Part shown: one piece after another, positions 22,041 to 29,634 of the stretch
Layout: every line of letters begins with the position of its first letter
Numbering within the stretch: position 1 is the stretch's first letter
Virus record (IMG/VR): IMGVR_UViG_3300045256_000838
Location: 1-33,602 of that record
DNA: 33,602 nucleotides
Strand: one strand, 5' to 3'
From: a virus
The notes under the pieces: model-generated
What the model saw: only the letters and a program-made list of their open reading frames with translations
Database searches by the model: none
Told to the model about the DNA's origin: nothing
Made by a program: the position numbers and the translations under genes

Positions 22041-23518
22041 GCACGCTGACCACCGCCAAAGAGCACGCCAAGGCCGCCGCGCCCGGCCCGGCCGCGGGCG
22101 GCGGCCAGTTGATGGCCGTCTGCAGCCAGTTCCTGACCCCCGCGGCCAGGAGCGGCCAGCCCCGCCCCGGCCGCCAGCGCACGGCCGCCGTGGCCGCGGG
22201 CACGCCCCGGGCGAGCATCGGCGAAGCGTCTGGGGTTGATGGGTCGCTCTACACCGTGCTCGGGGCCGTCGGCGTGATCTCGCTCGGAGGGCCGATCATG
22301 TACGGCGCTTCGTGCTGCTGGTGGGACGGCGAGACCGAGACGGACGAGGTCTGCCGGGCCCTTCGCGCCGCCGCCGCCGACGCCCGCGCGAGCGTGGTGC
22401 TGATCGACTGCCACTGCCCCGGCGGGACCGTGGCGGGCGCCAGCGACCTGCTCGAGGCGATGGCCGCGCTGAAGGCCACCGGCAAGCGCGTGGTCGCCTA
22501 CGCCCACGAGTGCATGGCCAGCCTGGCCTACTGGCTCTGCTCGCAGGCCGACGAGATCGTCGCCACGCCCACCGCCGCGCTGGGGGCCATCGGCATCGTG
22601 GAGACCCTGACCAGCTACTCCTTCGACGGCCTGCAGGTGGTCCCCATCAGCACCAGCCCCGAGAAGCACGCGCCCGGCGCGGTCTGGGAAGAGGCCCAGA
22701 TCGCCCCGATGCGCGACGCCGCCGGCAAGCTGGCCGACGTGATGGTCGCCGACATCCGCCGCGGCCGGCCCAAGCTGGCGGGCGAGGCCCTGCGCGGGCG
22801 GCTGGTCTACGGCCAGACGGCCGTGAACCTCGGCCTAGCCGACCGCTTGAGCACCTTCGCCGCGCTGCTCGACGAACTGAACACGCTCGCCGGTCAGCCC
22901 GGCGCGCTCGCCGACCTGCCCGTCAAGCCGGGCCAGGACCGGCCCATCAACTCCCCCACCAACCCCGCGGCCCCACCCTCACCTGAAGATGAGCCGGTGG
23001 AGGCCGCCACGAATGCAGGACTGAAAGCCATGCCCGACCAGAACGTCAACGCCAACGCCAACGCCAACGCCAACACCAACCCCCCCGCCAACGCGCCCGC
23101 CAACACCCCCGCCGCGCACGCCCCGGCGACGGTCGCCGAACTCAAGGCCGCGTTCCCCGACGACGCGCAGTACGTGCTGACCGCGCTGGAGCGGGGCGCG
23201 AGCCTGCTGCAGGCCAAGGCCGACTACACCGACGTGCTCCGCGCCAAGCTGGCGGCGATGCCGGCGGCGCCGGTGCAGACCGCGGCCAACCCCGCCACGA
23301 CCGCGGCCCGCGCGGCGGCCGTGCAGGGCGCGACCCTCGACGGCCAGACCCCGCCCAGCGCGGCGCTGCCCAAGGGGACCGCCGAGGCCTTCGCCAAGGC
23401 GGTGAGCGCGTACCAGGGCGAGAAGAAGTGCCTGCGCAGCGAGGCCCTCGCCGCCTGCGCCCGCCAGGACCCCCAGGGCGCCAAGGCCTACCGCGTCGTC
23501 AGCGGCGGCATGATCTAA
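22037..23518 (+). CDS. S49-family prohead protease with C-terminal scaffold region
   Basis: A 493-residue protein with an S49/SohB-like protease at about residues 75-280. CPGG at 127-130 is the oxyanion-loop motif, Ser162 in ECMASLAYW is the likely nucleophile, and Lys210 (SPEKHA) the likely base. A Pro/Asn-rich linker with NANANANANTN follows, then a helical region (residues about 360-490) like a capsid scaffold. This matches lambda gpC, whose C-terminus is also made separately as Nu3. ATG overlaps the portal stop. It would cleave scaffold and itself during head maturation. Confidence 0.88.
   Translation: MSTLTTAKEHAKAAAPGPAAGGGQLMAVCSQFLTPAARSGQPRPGRQRTAAVAAGTPRASIGEASGVDGSLYTVLGAVGVISLGGPIMYGASCCWWDGETETDEVCRALRAAAADARASVVLIDCHCPGGTVAGASDLLEAMAALKATGKRVVAYAHECMASLAYWLCSQADEIVATPTAALGAIGIVETLTSYSFDGLQVVPISTSPEKHAPGAVWEEAQIAPMRDAAGKLADVMVADIRRGRPKLAGEALRGRLVYGQTAVNLGLADRLSTFAALLDELNTLAGQPGALADLPVKPGQDRPINSPTNPAAPPSPEDEPVEAATNAGLKAMPDQNVNANANANANTNPPANAPANTPAAHAPATVAELKAAFPDDAQYVLTALERGASLLQAKADYTDVLRAKLAAMPAAPVQTAANPATTAARAAAVQGATLDGQTPPSAALPKGTAEAFAKAVSAYQGEKKCLRSEALAACARQDPQGAKAYRVVSGGMI
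23030..23518 (+). CDS. Probable internal in-frame start: Nu3-like scaffold
   Basis: An ATG at 23030 (Met332 of the protease) is in frame and has AGGA at 23017-23020, 9 bases upstream. It falls exactly between the protease domain and the scaffold-like region, the place where lambda Nu3 starts within gene C. The product would be 162 residues, beginning MPDQNVNANAN. Inferred by analogy; the ribosome site is seen in the sequence. Confidence 0.55.
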   Translation: MPDQNVNANANANANTNPPANAPANTPAAHAPATVAELKAAFPDDAQYVLTALERGASLLQAKADYTDVLRAKLAAMPAAPVQTAANPATTAARAAAVQGATLDGQTPPSAALPKGTAEAFAKAVSAYQGEKKCLRSEALAACARQDPQGAKAYRVVSGGMI

Positions 23519-23617
23519 GCCGCGCAAGGCCCCTCCCGCGTCGGCGGTCCCGACGCCGTCACCACCAGCCCGCCATCGCTCAACCACACCAAGAACTTCT
23601 GAACCAAGGACACACGC

Positions 23618-24214
23618 ATGTACAACGACAGCAGCTACGCCTCGTACACGGCCACCTCCGCTCTGAACAACGCCTTCCTCCGCGTGAAGCTCGACGGCTC
23701 GACGACCGCCAACGTGGTGGTCGCCGGGGCCGGTGAGGACTTCGTCGGCGTGGCGCAGAACGCCGTGTCGGCCGGCGTCATCGTCAACGTGAAGCTCCGC
23801 CGCTCCACCGGCACGCAGCGCTTCGTCGCCAGCGGCGCCATCACCGCGGGCGCGCTGATCTACGGCGACGCCTCCGGCAAGGTGACCGCCACGGCCAAGG
23901 GCTCGCCCATCGGGCGGGCGGTCACCGCCGCCGCCGCCGACGGCGACGTGATCCAGGCGGTGGTGACCGGCGCCAACCCCGAGATCGTCACCGGGCAGAA
24001 GACCGCCAACAGCACCGACGCCACCAACGGCTACATCGAAGTCGACCCCGGCTTCGGCGCGGCCCCCGCCAACGGCTTTATCGCCCAGGTGCGATCCTCC
24101 GCCGGCGCCGTGCGCACCGTCACCACCGTCGCCCACCAGGGCAGCGGCGTGATGCGCCTGACCGTGACCAGCCTGGCCAACAACGACGTGGCCTCCTGGG
24201 TGGCCGGCCGCTAA
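23618..24214 (+). CDS. Capsid cement/decoration protein (DUF2190-like)
   Basis: A 198-residue, beta-rich protein. The block EDFVGVAQNAVSAGVIVNVKLRRSTGTQRFVASGAITAGALIYGDASGKVTATAKGSPIGRAVTAAAADGDVIQAVV, read as short motifs DFVGVA, AITAGALIY, GKVTAT, IGRA and DGDVIQAV, is the DUF2190 capsid-cement pattern. It sits between scaffold and major capsid, as lambda gpD does, and would stabilise the expanded capsid. The C-terminal ~70 residues are an extra beta-rich part. An AAGGA site precedes the ATG. Confidence 0.8.
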   Translation: MYNDSSYASYTATSALNNAFLRVKLDGSTTANVVVAGAGEDFVGVAQNAVSAGVIVNVKLRRSTGTQRFVASGAITAGALIYGDASGKVTATAKGSPIGRAVTAAAADGDVIQAVVTGANPEIVTGQKTANSTDATNGYIEVDPGFGAAPANGFIAQVRSSAGAVRTVTTVAHQGSGVMRLTVTSLANNDVASWVAGR

Positions 24215-24302
24215 GCCGCGCCATCCACCCCACCCACACCCCCGACCCCCACCCCGCAACCGCTCCACCACCGCAGCCTTCTAGCAACAAGGAAACCGAC
24301 CC

Positions 24303-25295
24303 ATGCCCTTCACGATCTCTCCCGGCGCCGAGGCCCGCATGGACCTGGCCGAGGTGGCGTACAACTTCTTCGCCACCTCCGGCTTCGTTCACGAGCAGGT
24401 CGCCCCGGCCTACCTCAGCCCGACGCAGTACGTCCGCCTCTTCAAGGTGAGCCCCTCGGCCTTCACCGTGCTCCCCCCCGGCGTCAAGCGCGCCCCCGGC
24501 GCGGGCGTCGCCCGCCTGATCGTCGACCGCAAGGAAGTGCTCGCCCGCATCGACGAGTACGCCGCCGAGATGGCGGTGGCCCCCGCGGACGGCGTGACCT
24601 TCGGACAGAGCCAGCACGCCGCCGACTGCATCGCCGCCCGCTTCTCGATGCTGAGCGTCGAGCGGCAGGCCGAGGTCGACTTCTTCAACGCCGTCTACAA
24701 CACCACCAACTTCCCCGTCTCGGGCAACACCGGCGTCACCCTGGGCACGCCCTGGAGCGACATCACCAGCCGCCCCTCCGACGACATCACCGCCCGCATG
24801 GAGATCATCAACCGCCTGACGGGCGCGACCAGCTTCAACCTGCTGATCAACATCGCCCAGTGGCGCCACCTCTCCCGCAACACCTCCGTCCGCGCCACGC
24901 TCAACCAGAGCGCGAACCAGCCCGGCCTGGTCCCCCTCGACACGCTCGCCTTCGCCCTCGGCGGCAGCATGCTCAACAAGATCATCGTCGCCGGCGGCAC
25001 GCAGGGCACCTCGGCGATCGCCTCCAACACCTACGCCGGCCTCTTCGTCGCGCCCCCGACCGACCCCAACGACCTGGAGAGCCCGCAGTTCATGCGCACG
25101 ATGAAGTGGGGCGTCGGCCTGGAGAACAGCCCCGGCGTGGACATGCAGCGCACCGAGGTCTACGACGGCGCGCAGGTGGCCTTCGAGGAATACAACGAGC
25201 CGCGCGAGGGCAACAAGATCATCCGCGCCCGCGACTTCAAGACCTTCCTGGCCATCCACCCCGAGTGCTTCAACCTCTTCTCGAACGTCGCCTAA
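24303..25295 (+). CDS. Major capsid protein
   Basis: A 330-residue protein in the major-capsid position (after decoration protein, before connectors). It has the expected mix: N-terminal helices (EARMDLAEVAYNFFATSGFVHEQV), a spine-helix-like AADCIAARFSMLSVERQAEVDFFNAVYN, and a C-terminal stretch with IIRARDFKTFLAIHPECFNLF typical of capsid proteins whose C-terminus closes the core domain. The ATG follows AAGGAA. I expect an HK97 fold, like lambda gpE, from family and place, not from a clear motif. Confidence 0.8.
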   Translation: MPFTISPGAEARMDLAEVAYNFFATSGFVHEQVAPAYLSPTQYVRLFKVSPSAFTVLPPGVKRAPGAGVARLIVDRKEVLARIDEYAAEMAVAPADGVTFGQSQHAADCIAARFSMLSVERQAEVDFFNAVYNTTNFPVSGNTGVTLGTPWSDITSRPSDDITARMEIINRLTGATSFNLLINIAQWRHLSRNTSVRATLNQSANQPGLVPLDTLAFALGGSMLNKIIVAGGTQGTSAIASNTYAGLFVAPPTDPNDLESPQFMRTMKWGVGLENSPGVDMQRTEVYDGAQVAFEEYNEPREGNKIIRARDFKTFLAIHPECFNLFSNVA

Positions 25296-25350
25296 GCGGC
25301 GAGGCCTCCGCCCATCCGCCCACACGCACGCACGCACGCATACGGAGCCG

Positions 25351-25390
25351 AACCCGCCGCCAGGTGAAAGCCGCGCGGCGGGGTTTCCTT
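25351..25390 (+). terminator. Hairpin with T-rich tail after the capsid gene
   Basis: AACCCGCCGC (25351-25360) pairs with GCGGCGGGGTT (25375-25385), with one bulged G and a 14-base loop, and is followed by TTCCTT. It fits a partial terminator that would limit read-through from the highly expressed capsid gene. A (CACG)n-like run precedes it at 25321-25340. Confidence 0.45.
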
Positions 25391-25410
25391 CAACGCAGGA
25401 GCTGCCCCTC

Positions 25411-25656
25411 ATGAACTCGCCCCTGGCCGCCTCGCTCATCGCCTCCCTCGTCCGCTGGCTCGCAGCCCTCATCGTCGGCGGGCTCGTCACCGCCAAGCTG
25501 ATCCTGCCCGGCCAGGCCGCCGGCGTGACCGAGCAGGTGGTCGGCCTGCTGGGGTTGATCGCCTCCGGCGCCGTCAGCCTCGGCTGGAGTTACCTGACCC
25601 AGCGCAAGCTGCTCTCGGCCGAGCCGCCGCAATCGCCCGCCGAGTTCAAGCCGTGA
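25411..25656 (+). CDS. Small two-helix membrane protein, holin-like
   Basis: An 81-residue protein with two hydrophobic helices: about residues 12-32 (LVRWLAALIVGGLVTAKLILP) and about 38-62 (VTEQVVGLLGLIASGAVSLGWSYL), then a short charged tail. The topology and size fit a small phage holin. AGGAG lies at 25397-25401, 9 bases before the ATG. It starts a run of four small membrane or exported proteins. The holin role is not proven; no endolysin is adjacent. Confidence 0.55.
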   Translation: MNSPLAASLIASLVRWLAALIVGGLVTAKLILPGQAAGVTEQVVGLLGLIASGAVSLGWSYLTQRKLLSAEPPQSPAEFKP

Positions 25657-26000
25657 TCGGCTGGATCGCCAGCCTCGCCTACGGACTCCTCCGCGCCCTG
25701 CTCGAAGGACTCACCCGCAAGCCGATCACGGAGACCGTCCTTGAACGCCGCGACGATCAGATCCCGCCGCGAACACCAGACCAGCAACGCCGCCGAGACG
25801 ACACGCTGCTGGGCGAGCTGGGCCTGCCGCCCGGCCCAACGCCCGGCCGCGTGGCTGATGACGGCGACCGCCCTGCACGCCCTCCCCATGGCCGCGGGCT
25901 GCCAGCAGGTGATCGAGACCAAGTACGTGATCGTGCACCCCGGCAGCCCGATGCAGGCGACGGAGAACCAACGCCTCCGCGGGCGAACCCTGGCCGGTGA
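25653..26000 (+). CDS. Small hypothetical protein overlapping a lipoprotein gene
   Basis: A 115-residue frame with a GTG overlapping the previous stop. The first ~70 residues look coding (GWIASLAYGLLRALLEGLTRKP, then a charged helix), with good third-position GC up to about 25850. Beyond that the frame is Arg/Pro/Asp-rich and looks like a shadow of the overlapping lipoprotein gene. The true protein may be shorter or frameshifted. The nested arrangement recalls Rz/Rz1 spanins. Confidence 0.45.
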   Translation: MIGWIASLAYGLLRALLEGLTRKPITETVLERRDDQIPPRTPDQQRRRDDTLLGELGLPPGPTPGRVADDGDRPARPPHGRGLPAGDRDQVRDRAPRQPDAGDGEPTPPRANPGR

Positions 26001-26118
26001 CGCCATCGCCGAGCAGGACGTGGGCGGCTGGATCATGATGCCGCCCGACCACTGGGACGCGCTGCGCCGACGCCTGCAAGAGCAAGCTGAGCCGACCGCA
26101 CCGGAGACCCGGCCGTGA
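25858..26118 (+). CDS. Putative lipoprotein (Rz1-like position)
   Basis: From ATG 25858 this is an 86-residue protein with a short N-terminal signal and lipobox-like LPMAAGC, Cys15. After it come VIETKYVIVHPGSPMQATENQRLRGRTLAGDAIAEQDVGGW, here noted as the phrase VIVHPGSPM and DVGGWIMMP. Small phage lipoproteins with a PGxP...GW pattern are known near lysis genes. TTG 25741 would give a longer N-terminus (125 residues). It overlaps the previous frame, as Rz1 does Rz. The lipoprotein call is moderate; the spanin role is inferred. Confidence 0.5.
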   Translation: MTATALHALPMAAGCQQVIETKYVIVHPGSPMQATENQRLRGRTLAGDAIAEQDVGGWIMMPPDHWDALRRRLQEQAEPTAPETRP

Positions 26119-26489
26119 CCGGCGTGTTGCTCCTGGCCCTGGCCGCGCCCGAGGCCGCGGCCGTGCCCGCTATAACCGCGGGGCCCGATGGCTTCGGCCT
26201 GGCGCAACTGCTTGAACGCGGCGGGCTCTTTGGCGCGGGCATCACCTTCGTGCTCGTCGCGGTCGTGGTGATCTGGCGCTCGATCGGCCGCGAGCTGGTC
26301 CAGCTCGTCAGCCAGACCTCTTCCAACCTCGCCGTCGCCGCCGAGGCCAACCGCAGCGTCCTCGTCGAGGCCGGCAAGCTCGCCGAACTCTCACGCCTCG
26401 CCGCCGCCGACGCCAAGGCCGCCAGCGAGCACGCACGCCAGATCGTGGCCGCCCATCTCGGCAGCACCGCCCACGAACACGCAGACTGA
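26115..26489 (+). CDS. Membrane protein with C-terminal helical rod
   Basis: A 124-residue protein with GTG overlapping the previous stop. An N-terminal signal-like segment (GVLLLALAAPEAAAV) is followed by a membrane helix at about 37-56 (AGITFVLVAVVVIWRSI) and a long polar helix (LVSQTSSNLAVAAEANRSVLVEAGKLAELSRLAAADAKAASEHARQIV in overview) that could be a coiled coil. The topology could suit an inner-membrane spanin or a holin partner. Function not proven. Confidence 0.55.
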   Translation: MTGVLLLALAAPEAAAVPAITAGPDGFGLAQLLERGGLFGAGITFVLVAVVVIWRSIGRELVQLVSQTSSNLAVAAEANRSVLVEAGKLAELSRLAAADAKAASEHARQIVAAHLGSTAHEHAD

Positions 26490-26491
26490 CC

Positions 26492-27376
26492 ATGCCCCGC
26501 ACCTGGACACCCGCCGACCTGGGCAGTTTGCTCAAGCTGCACGCCGCGGCTGGGCCCATCCCGCCCATCCAGGGGCTCGACCCCTTCGACAACGCCCTGG
26601 CGGCCGGGGGCTACCTGCAGACGCTCAGCCTGCTCTCGCCCGCCGGGCAGACCGCCCAGGCCGCCGTCGGGCCCGGCGGCGGGTTTGTGTACGAGGGCGA
26701 GTGGGACTCGCTGCTGGCGGTAGAAACCAACGACATCAACATCAACGCCAACACGCCCGCCGTCAGCCTGAGCACCACCGGCAGCAACACCCTCGTCGGG
26801 CTGATCGCCTATTCCGCCGGGGACCTGGGCAGCACCACCAACTACAACCTGCTCGGCCATGGTGGATCTGGCCCTGACTATACCGACCGCTTGACGTTCG
26901 GCACCGGGCAGGCCGATCCGACCTATCGATGGGAGCGGCTGCGCGTCGGCACGGTGACGCTGGAGGGCGCGCAGGACCTGCCCATGAACGAGGTGCGCTT
27001 CGCCACGTTCTGGGCGAACGCGGGTGGCGTGACGTTGCGGGTCAATGGATCGGCCGCGTCAAGTTCAACCAGTGCGCCCGGGCTCAACGCCGCCATCAGC
27101 CTGGGCCTCAACGGCCTCTCGGACGACAACGGCGACACCGCCTGGCTCTTTTCTCGCTGGCACAGCCTGGTGCTGGTCGGCGGCAACCTGACCGCCGCGG
27201 GGCTGACGCCCCTGCAGGTCGCCCAGCGCCTCGAGGGCTACGCCGCGTGGGAAGGCCTGAGCCTGTCGTTGACGTTCCAAAGCCTGCTCCCCAGCGATCA
27301 CCCGTTCAAGCTCTTCCCCCCAACCGTGAACACCGCCAACCTACGCCGAACGCGGGCGCGACGCGGTGCGCTCTAG
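26492..27376 (+). CDS. LamG/concanavalin-like surface protein
   Basis: A 294-residue beta-rich protein. The middle has jelly-roll-like strands (NTPAVSLSTTGSNTLVGLIAYS, then EVRFATFWANAGGVTLRVNGS). The end, AQRLEGYAAWEGL...LPSDHPFK, matches the LEGYLAHKWGL-LPxxHPY closing pattern I know from LamG/concanavalin-type domains in phage and secreted proteins. It would display a sugar- or surface-binding domain on the virion, perhaps on the head or neck, given its place before the connectors. It could also be a displaced receptor-binding protein. Confidence 0.6.
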   Translation: MPRTWTPADLGSLLKLHAAAGPIPPIQGLDPFDNALAAGGYLQTLSLLSPAGQTAQAAVGPGGGFVYEGEWDSLLAVETNDININANTPAVSLSTTGSNTLVGLIAYSAGDLGSTTNYNLLGHGGSGPDYTDRLTFGTGQADPTYRWERLRVGTVTLEGAQDLPMNEVRFATFWANAGGVTLRVNGSAASSSTSAPGLNAAISLGLNGLSDDNGDTAWLFSRWHSLVLVGGNLTAAGLTPLQVAQRLEGYAAWEGLSLSLTFQSLLPSDHPFKLFPPTVNTANLRRTRARRGAL

Positions 27377-27392
27377 ACACCTGGAGAGTCTC

Positions 27393-27980
27393 ATGCTGAC
27401 CATGATCAGCCCCGGGCTGACGCGCTATCTCGCCACCGGATCGGCCAGCGGCAAGGCCCTCTCCGCCGGGCCCGTGGCTGTTTCCAGCAACGGCCGGCTC
27501 TGCGTCAACGGCACCGCCGCGCTGGTGCTCTACCCCTGGCCGCGATCGCTGGTGGCGCGCCTGAACTTCTTCGGCAACGGCGCCGACAACGACACCTTCA
27601 CCGCCCACCTCTGGGCCTACGAATACACCGACCGCGCCATGGCCGGCACCGAGGTGCTGCTGCACTACCTGGGCAACGCCGCCTGCACGCTGGGGGCGAA
27701 GGTGGGCCTGGCCGGTTCGCCCGGCGTGGTCAACACCGAGCGCTTTGCCGACACGATCACGTGGACGCCCGGCAGCGAGAGCAGCACGCCCAAGGGGCCG
27801 CTGGCCAAGTGGGAAGCGGCCCTCAACGAGGGCGCCAGCGCCGTCTACTCGCCCGCCAACGACACGGTCGCCGAGCTGGTCCTCCCCTGCCTGGGCCGCA
27901 CCCACGGGTGCGTGATCGAGTTCGCCGGGGTGGCCAACGGCACGCTCGCCAACGCGCTGATCCGCACCGGGCTGGTCTAA
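27393..27980 (+). CDS. Hypothetical structural-region protein
   Basis: A 195-residue protein of unknown function with several strand-like segments (LCVNGTAALVLYPW, VARLNFFG, TFTAHLWAYEYTD, VAELVLPCLGRTHGCVIEFAG). It starts at ATG 27393 after a GGAG site; the 9-residue upstream extension lacks one. It lies between the LamG-like protein and the connectors, so a virion role is likely. Its C-terminus repeats NGTLANAL. Confidence 0.5.
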   Translation: MLTMISPGLTRYLATGSASGKALSAGPVAVSSNGRLCVNGTAALVLYPWPRSLVARLNFFGNGADNDTFTAHLWAYEYTDRAMAGTEVLLHYLGNAACTLGAKVGLAGSPGVVNTERFADTITWTPGSESSTPKGPLAKWEAALNEGASAVYSPANDTVAELVLPCLGRTHGCVIEFAGVANGTLANALIRTGLV

Positions 27981-28033
27981 GACCACGCCCGCCGCGAACG
28001 CCCCCCACGTCCTTGCCTTCACCGGCCCCGACC

Positions 28034-28432
28034 ATGAGCCACGAGCAGGACCTCGACGCCATGCTGCAAGCGACGCTGGCGGTGCTGGGCGTGAACGTCA
28101 CGCTCACGCCGCCCGCCAGCGGGGCCATCGACCCCGCCACCGGCGCCCGCGCAAGCCCGCCCGAGCCCGGCGACGCAATCACCCTCCGCGCCCAGCGCCT
28201 GCAGGCGCTGCCGGAGAACAGCCCCGGCGGGGCCTCGGCCAGCGTCGGCGCGGGCCGCCTGCGCGTGCGGGCACGCCGCTACTGGGTGCGCGTCGCCGAC
28301 CTCAACGGGGCGACGCCCTGCGAAGGCTGGACGCTCAGCGACGCCGGCGTGACGCACCGCGTGACGGCCGTGGAGCTGGCCGCCAGCGGCCGCAAGGTGA
28401 TCCTGCACACGCGCGACGAACGCGACCGCTAA
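28034..28432 (+). CDS. Head-tail connector candidate
   Basis: A 132-residue protein (MSHEQDLDAMLQATLAVLGV...) with strands RLRVRARRYWVRVADLNG and VTHRVTAVELAASGRKVILHT. Its size and position after the capsid and before the 160-residue tail-completion candidate fit the lambda FII/Z region, a head-tail joining protein, but no diagnostic motif is seen. The ATG is chosen because the upstream frame is a shadow of the preceding gene. Confidence 0.5.
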   Translation: MSHEQDLDAMLQATLAVLGVNVTLTPPASGAIDPATGARASPPEPGDAITLRAQRLQALPENSPGGASASVGAGRLRVRARRYWVRVADLNGATPCEGWTLSDAGVTHRVTAVELAASGRKVILHTRDERDR

Positions 28433-28449
28433 GAAGGCCAGCCCAGCCC

Positions 28450-28932
28450 ATGCCCGCCCCCACGCCAGCCCGCATCGACGACGCCCGCGTCGAGGCGATG
28501 ATCCTGAGCCTGATCACCGCCGGGCTCCCCACCGCGGTGATCGCCCACCGCGACGAGCCCGAGCCGGCCCTTTCGCCCGACGGCGACACGCTGCTGATCC
28601 GCCTGCTCGGCGTCGCGGCCACGCCCAGGCCGCGAAACGCTGGCGAGCTGATCGACATCGCCGACCTGGACGTGGCCGTGCAGGTGGTGGTCTCGTGCGC
28701 CCGCGCGGAAGAGACCGTCTACGCCCAGAACCAGGCCCTGGCCAAGGTGAAAGCCGTGCTCGACCAGGTCGCCGCCGAAGACGCGCCCAGCGGCCACCGC
28801 CTGGAAACCTTCCGCGCCGCCGCCATGCCCGGCAGCGCCGACGAGCAGGTCCGCCTCGCCAGCGGGATCGTGACCGTCACCGGCCTGGTCTTCCGCACCG
28901 CCGGGACCGACCTGGCGAGCTTCCCGGCCTAG
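28450..28932 (+). CDS. Tail-completion (gpU-like position) candidate
   Basis: A 160-residue protein directly before the tail tube gene. It has DDARVEAMILSLITAGLP, strand LDVAVQVVVSCARAEETV, helix AKVKAVLDQVAAEDAP and the end GIVTVTGLVFRTAG, a mixed alpha/beta plan with a final strand that fits the gpU/tail-terminator type (compare minor tail proteins that read ...YRT..). The function is inferred mainly from gene order. Confidence 0.5.
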   Translation: MPAPTPARIDDARVEAMILSLITAGLPTAVIAHRDEPEPALSPDGDTLLIRLLGVAATPRPRNAGELIDIADLDVAVQVVVSCARAEETVYAQNQALAKVKAVLDQVAAEDAPSGHRLETFRAAAMPGSADEQVRLASGIVTVTGLVFRTAGTDLASFPA

Positions 28933-28992
28933 GCCGGGCGAGAACCAAGACGCCGCGCTACGGCGGCACCGACCACCCACCCAACTCAGCCA

Positions 28993-29045
28993 CCACGCAC
29001 CCCCACGCACCCCCACGCACCCCCACGCACCCCCACGCACCCACC
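28993..29045. repeat. 10-base tandem repeat in the tail-tube leader
   Basis: The unit CCCCACGCAC starts at 29001, 29011, 29021 and 29031, with a partial copy on each side. It lies in the 151-base spacer between the tail-completion and tail-tube genes, and the spacer is almost free of G on the + strand apart from this repeat. AGGAG at 29071-29075 then serves the tail-tube start. Confidence 0.85.
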
Positions 29046-29083
29046 CCCACACTCACGCCTTCACAGACGCAGGAGTTTGAGAC

Positions 29084-29578
29084 ATGGCCAACGTCAACAG
29101 CCAGACCCCCGTTCGCTTTGAGGCCGGCGGCAAGGTCCTTTTCGGCACCGACGAACTCAAGAACATCGTCGAGGGCTCGCTCAGCTTCGAGATCGGCGGG
29201 CTCGAGGCCGTCGGCAACATGGACCGCGGCGCGCTGACCGACGTGGTCGCCGGGAACGAGCGCCCCACCAAGGTCACGCTCAAGTGCAAGGTCGGCAACC
29301 CGATCGCCTCCAGTGGCGCGGGGCTGCTGCCGCAGGTGCTGGGCGCGCTGGTCACCAACAAGATCAAGCCCGTCAACGCCGACGGCACCCTGTTCACGTT
29401 CTCCATGACGGTCAAGGTGCCCGACGGCCTCGGTGTCGCCACCGGCACGCAGTACGTCTTCGCCAAGTGCTACGTCGACAACCCCGCCAAGATCTCCGTC
29501 GCCGCCGGCGCCGCCTTCGACGAGATCGAGCTGCAGATGACCGACTGGGAGGCCAGCCCGGCCATCACGCGGTATTGA
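29084..29578 (+). CDS. Major tail tube protein
   Basis: A 164-residue protein with the mixed strand plan of phage tail tube proteins: IVEGSLSFEIGGLEAVGNM, VVAGNERPTKVTLKCKVG, GTLFTFSMTVKVPDG and a C-terminal FDEIELQMTDWEASPA. Such proteins stack as hexameric rings to form the tail tube. It has a strong AGGAG site and precedes the tail chaperone pair, the usual order in siphophages. It could also be called the gpV equivalent. Confidence 0.75.
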   Translation: MANVNSQTPVRFEAGGKVLFGTDELKNIVEGSLSFEIGGLEAVGNMDRGALTDVVAGNERPTKVTLKCKVGNPIASSGAGLLPQVLGALVTNKIKPVNADGTLFTFSMTVKVPDGLGVATGTQYVFAKCYVDNPAKISVAAGAAFDEIELQMTDWEASPAITRY

Positions 29579-29634
29579 GCAGACACAGCCAGCCCTGACC
29601 TTCACCACCGACGCACTGAGAACCAGCACCGATT

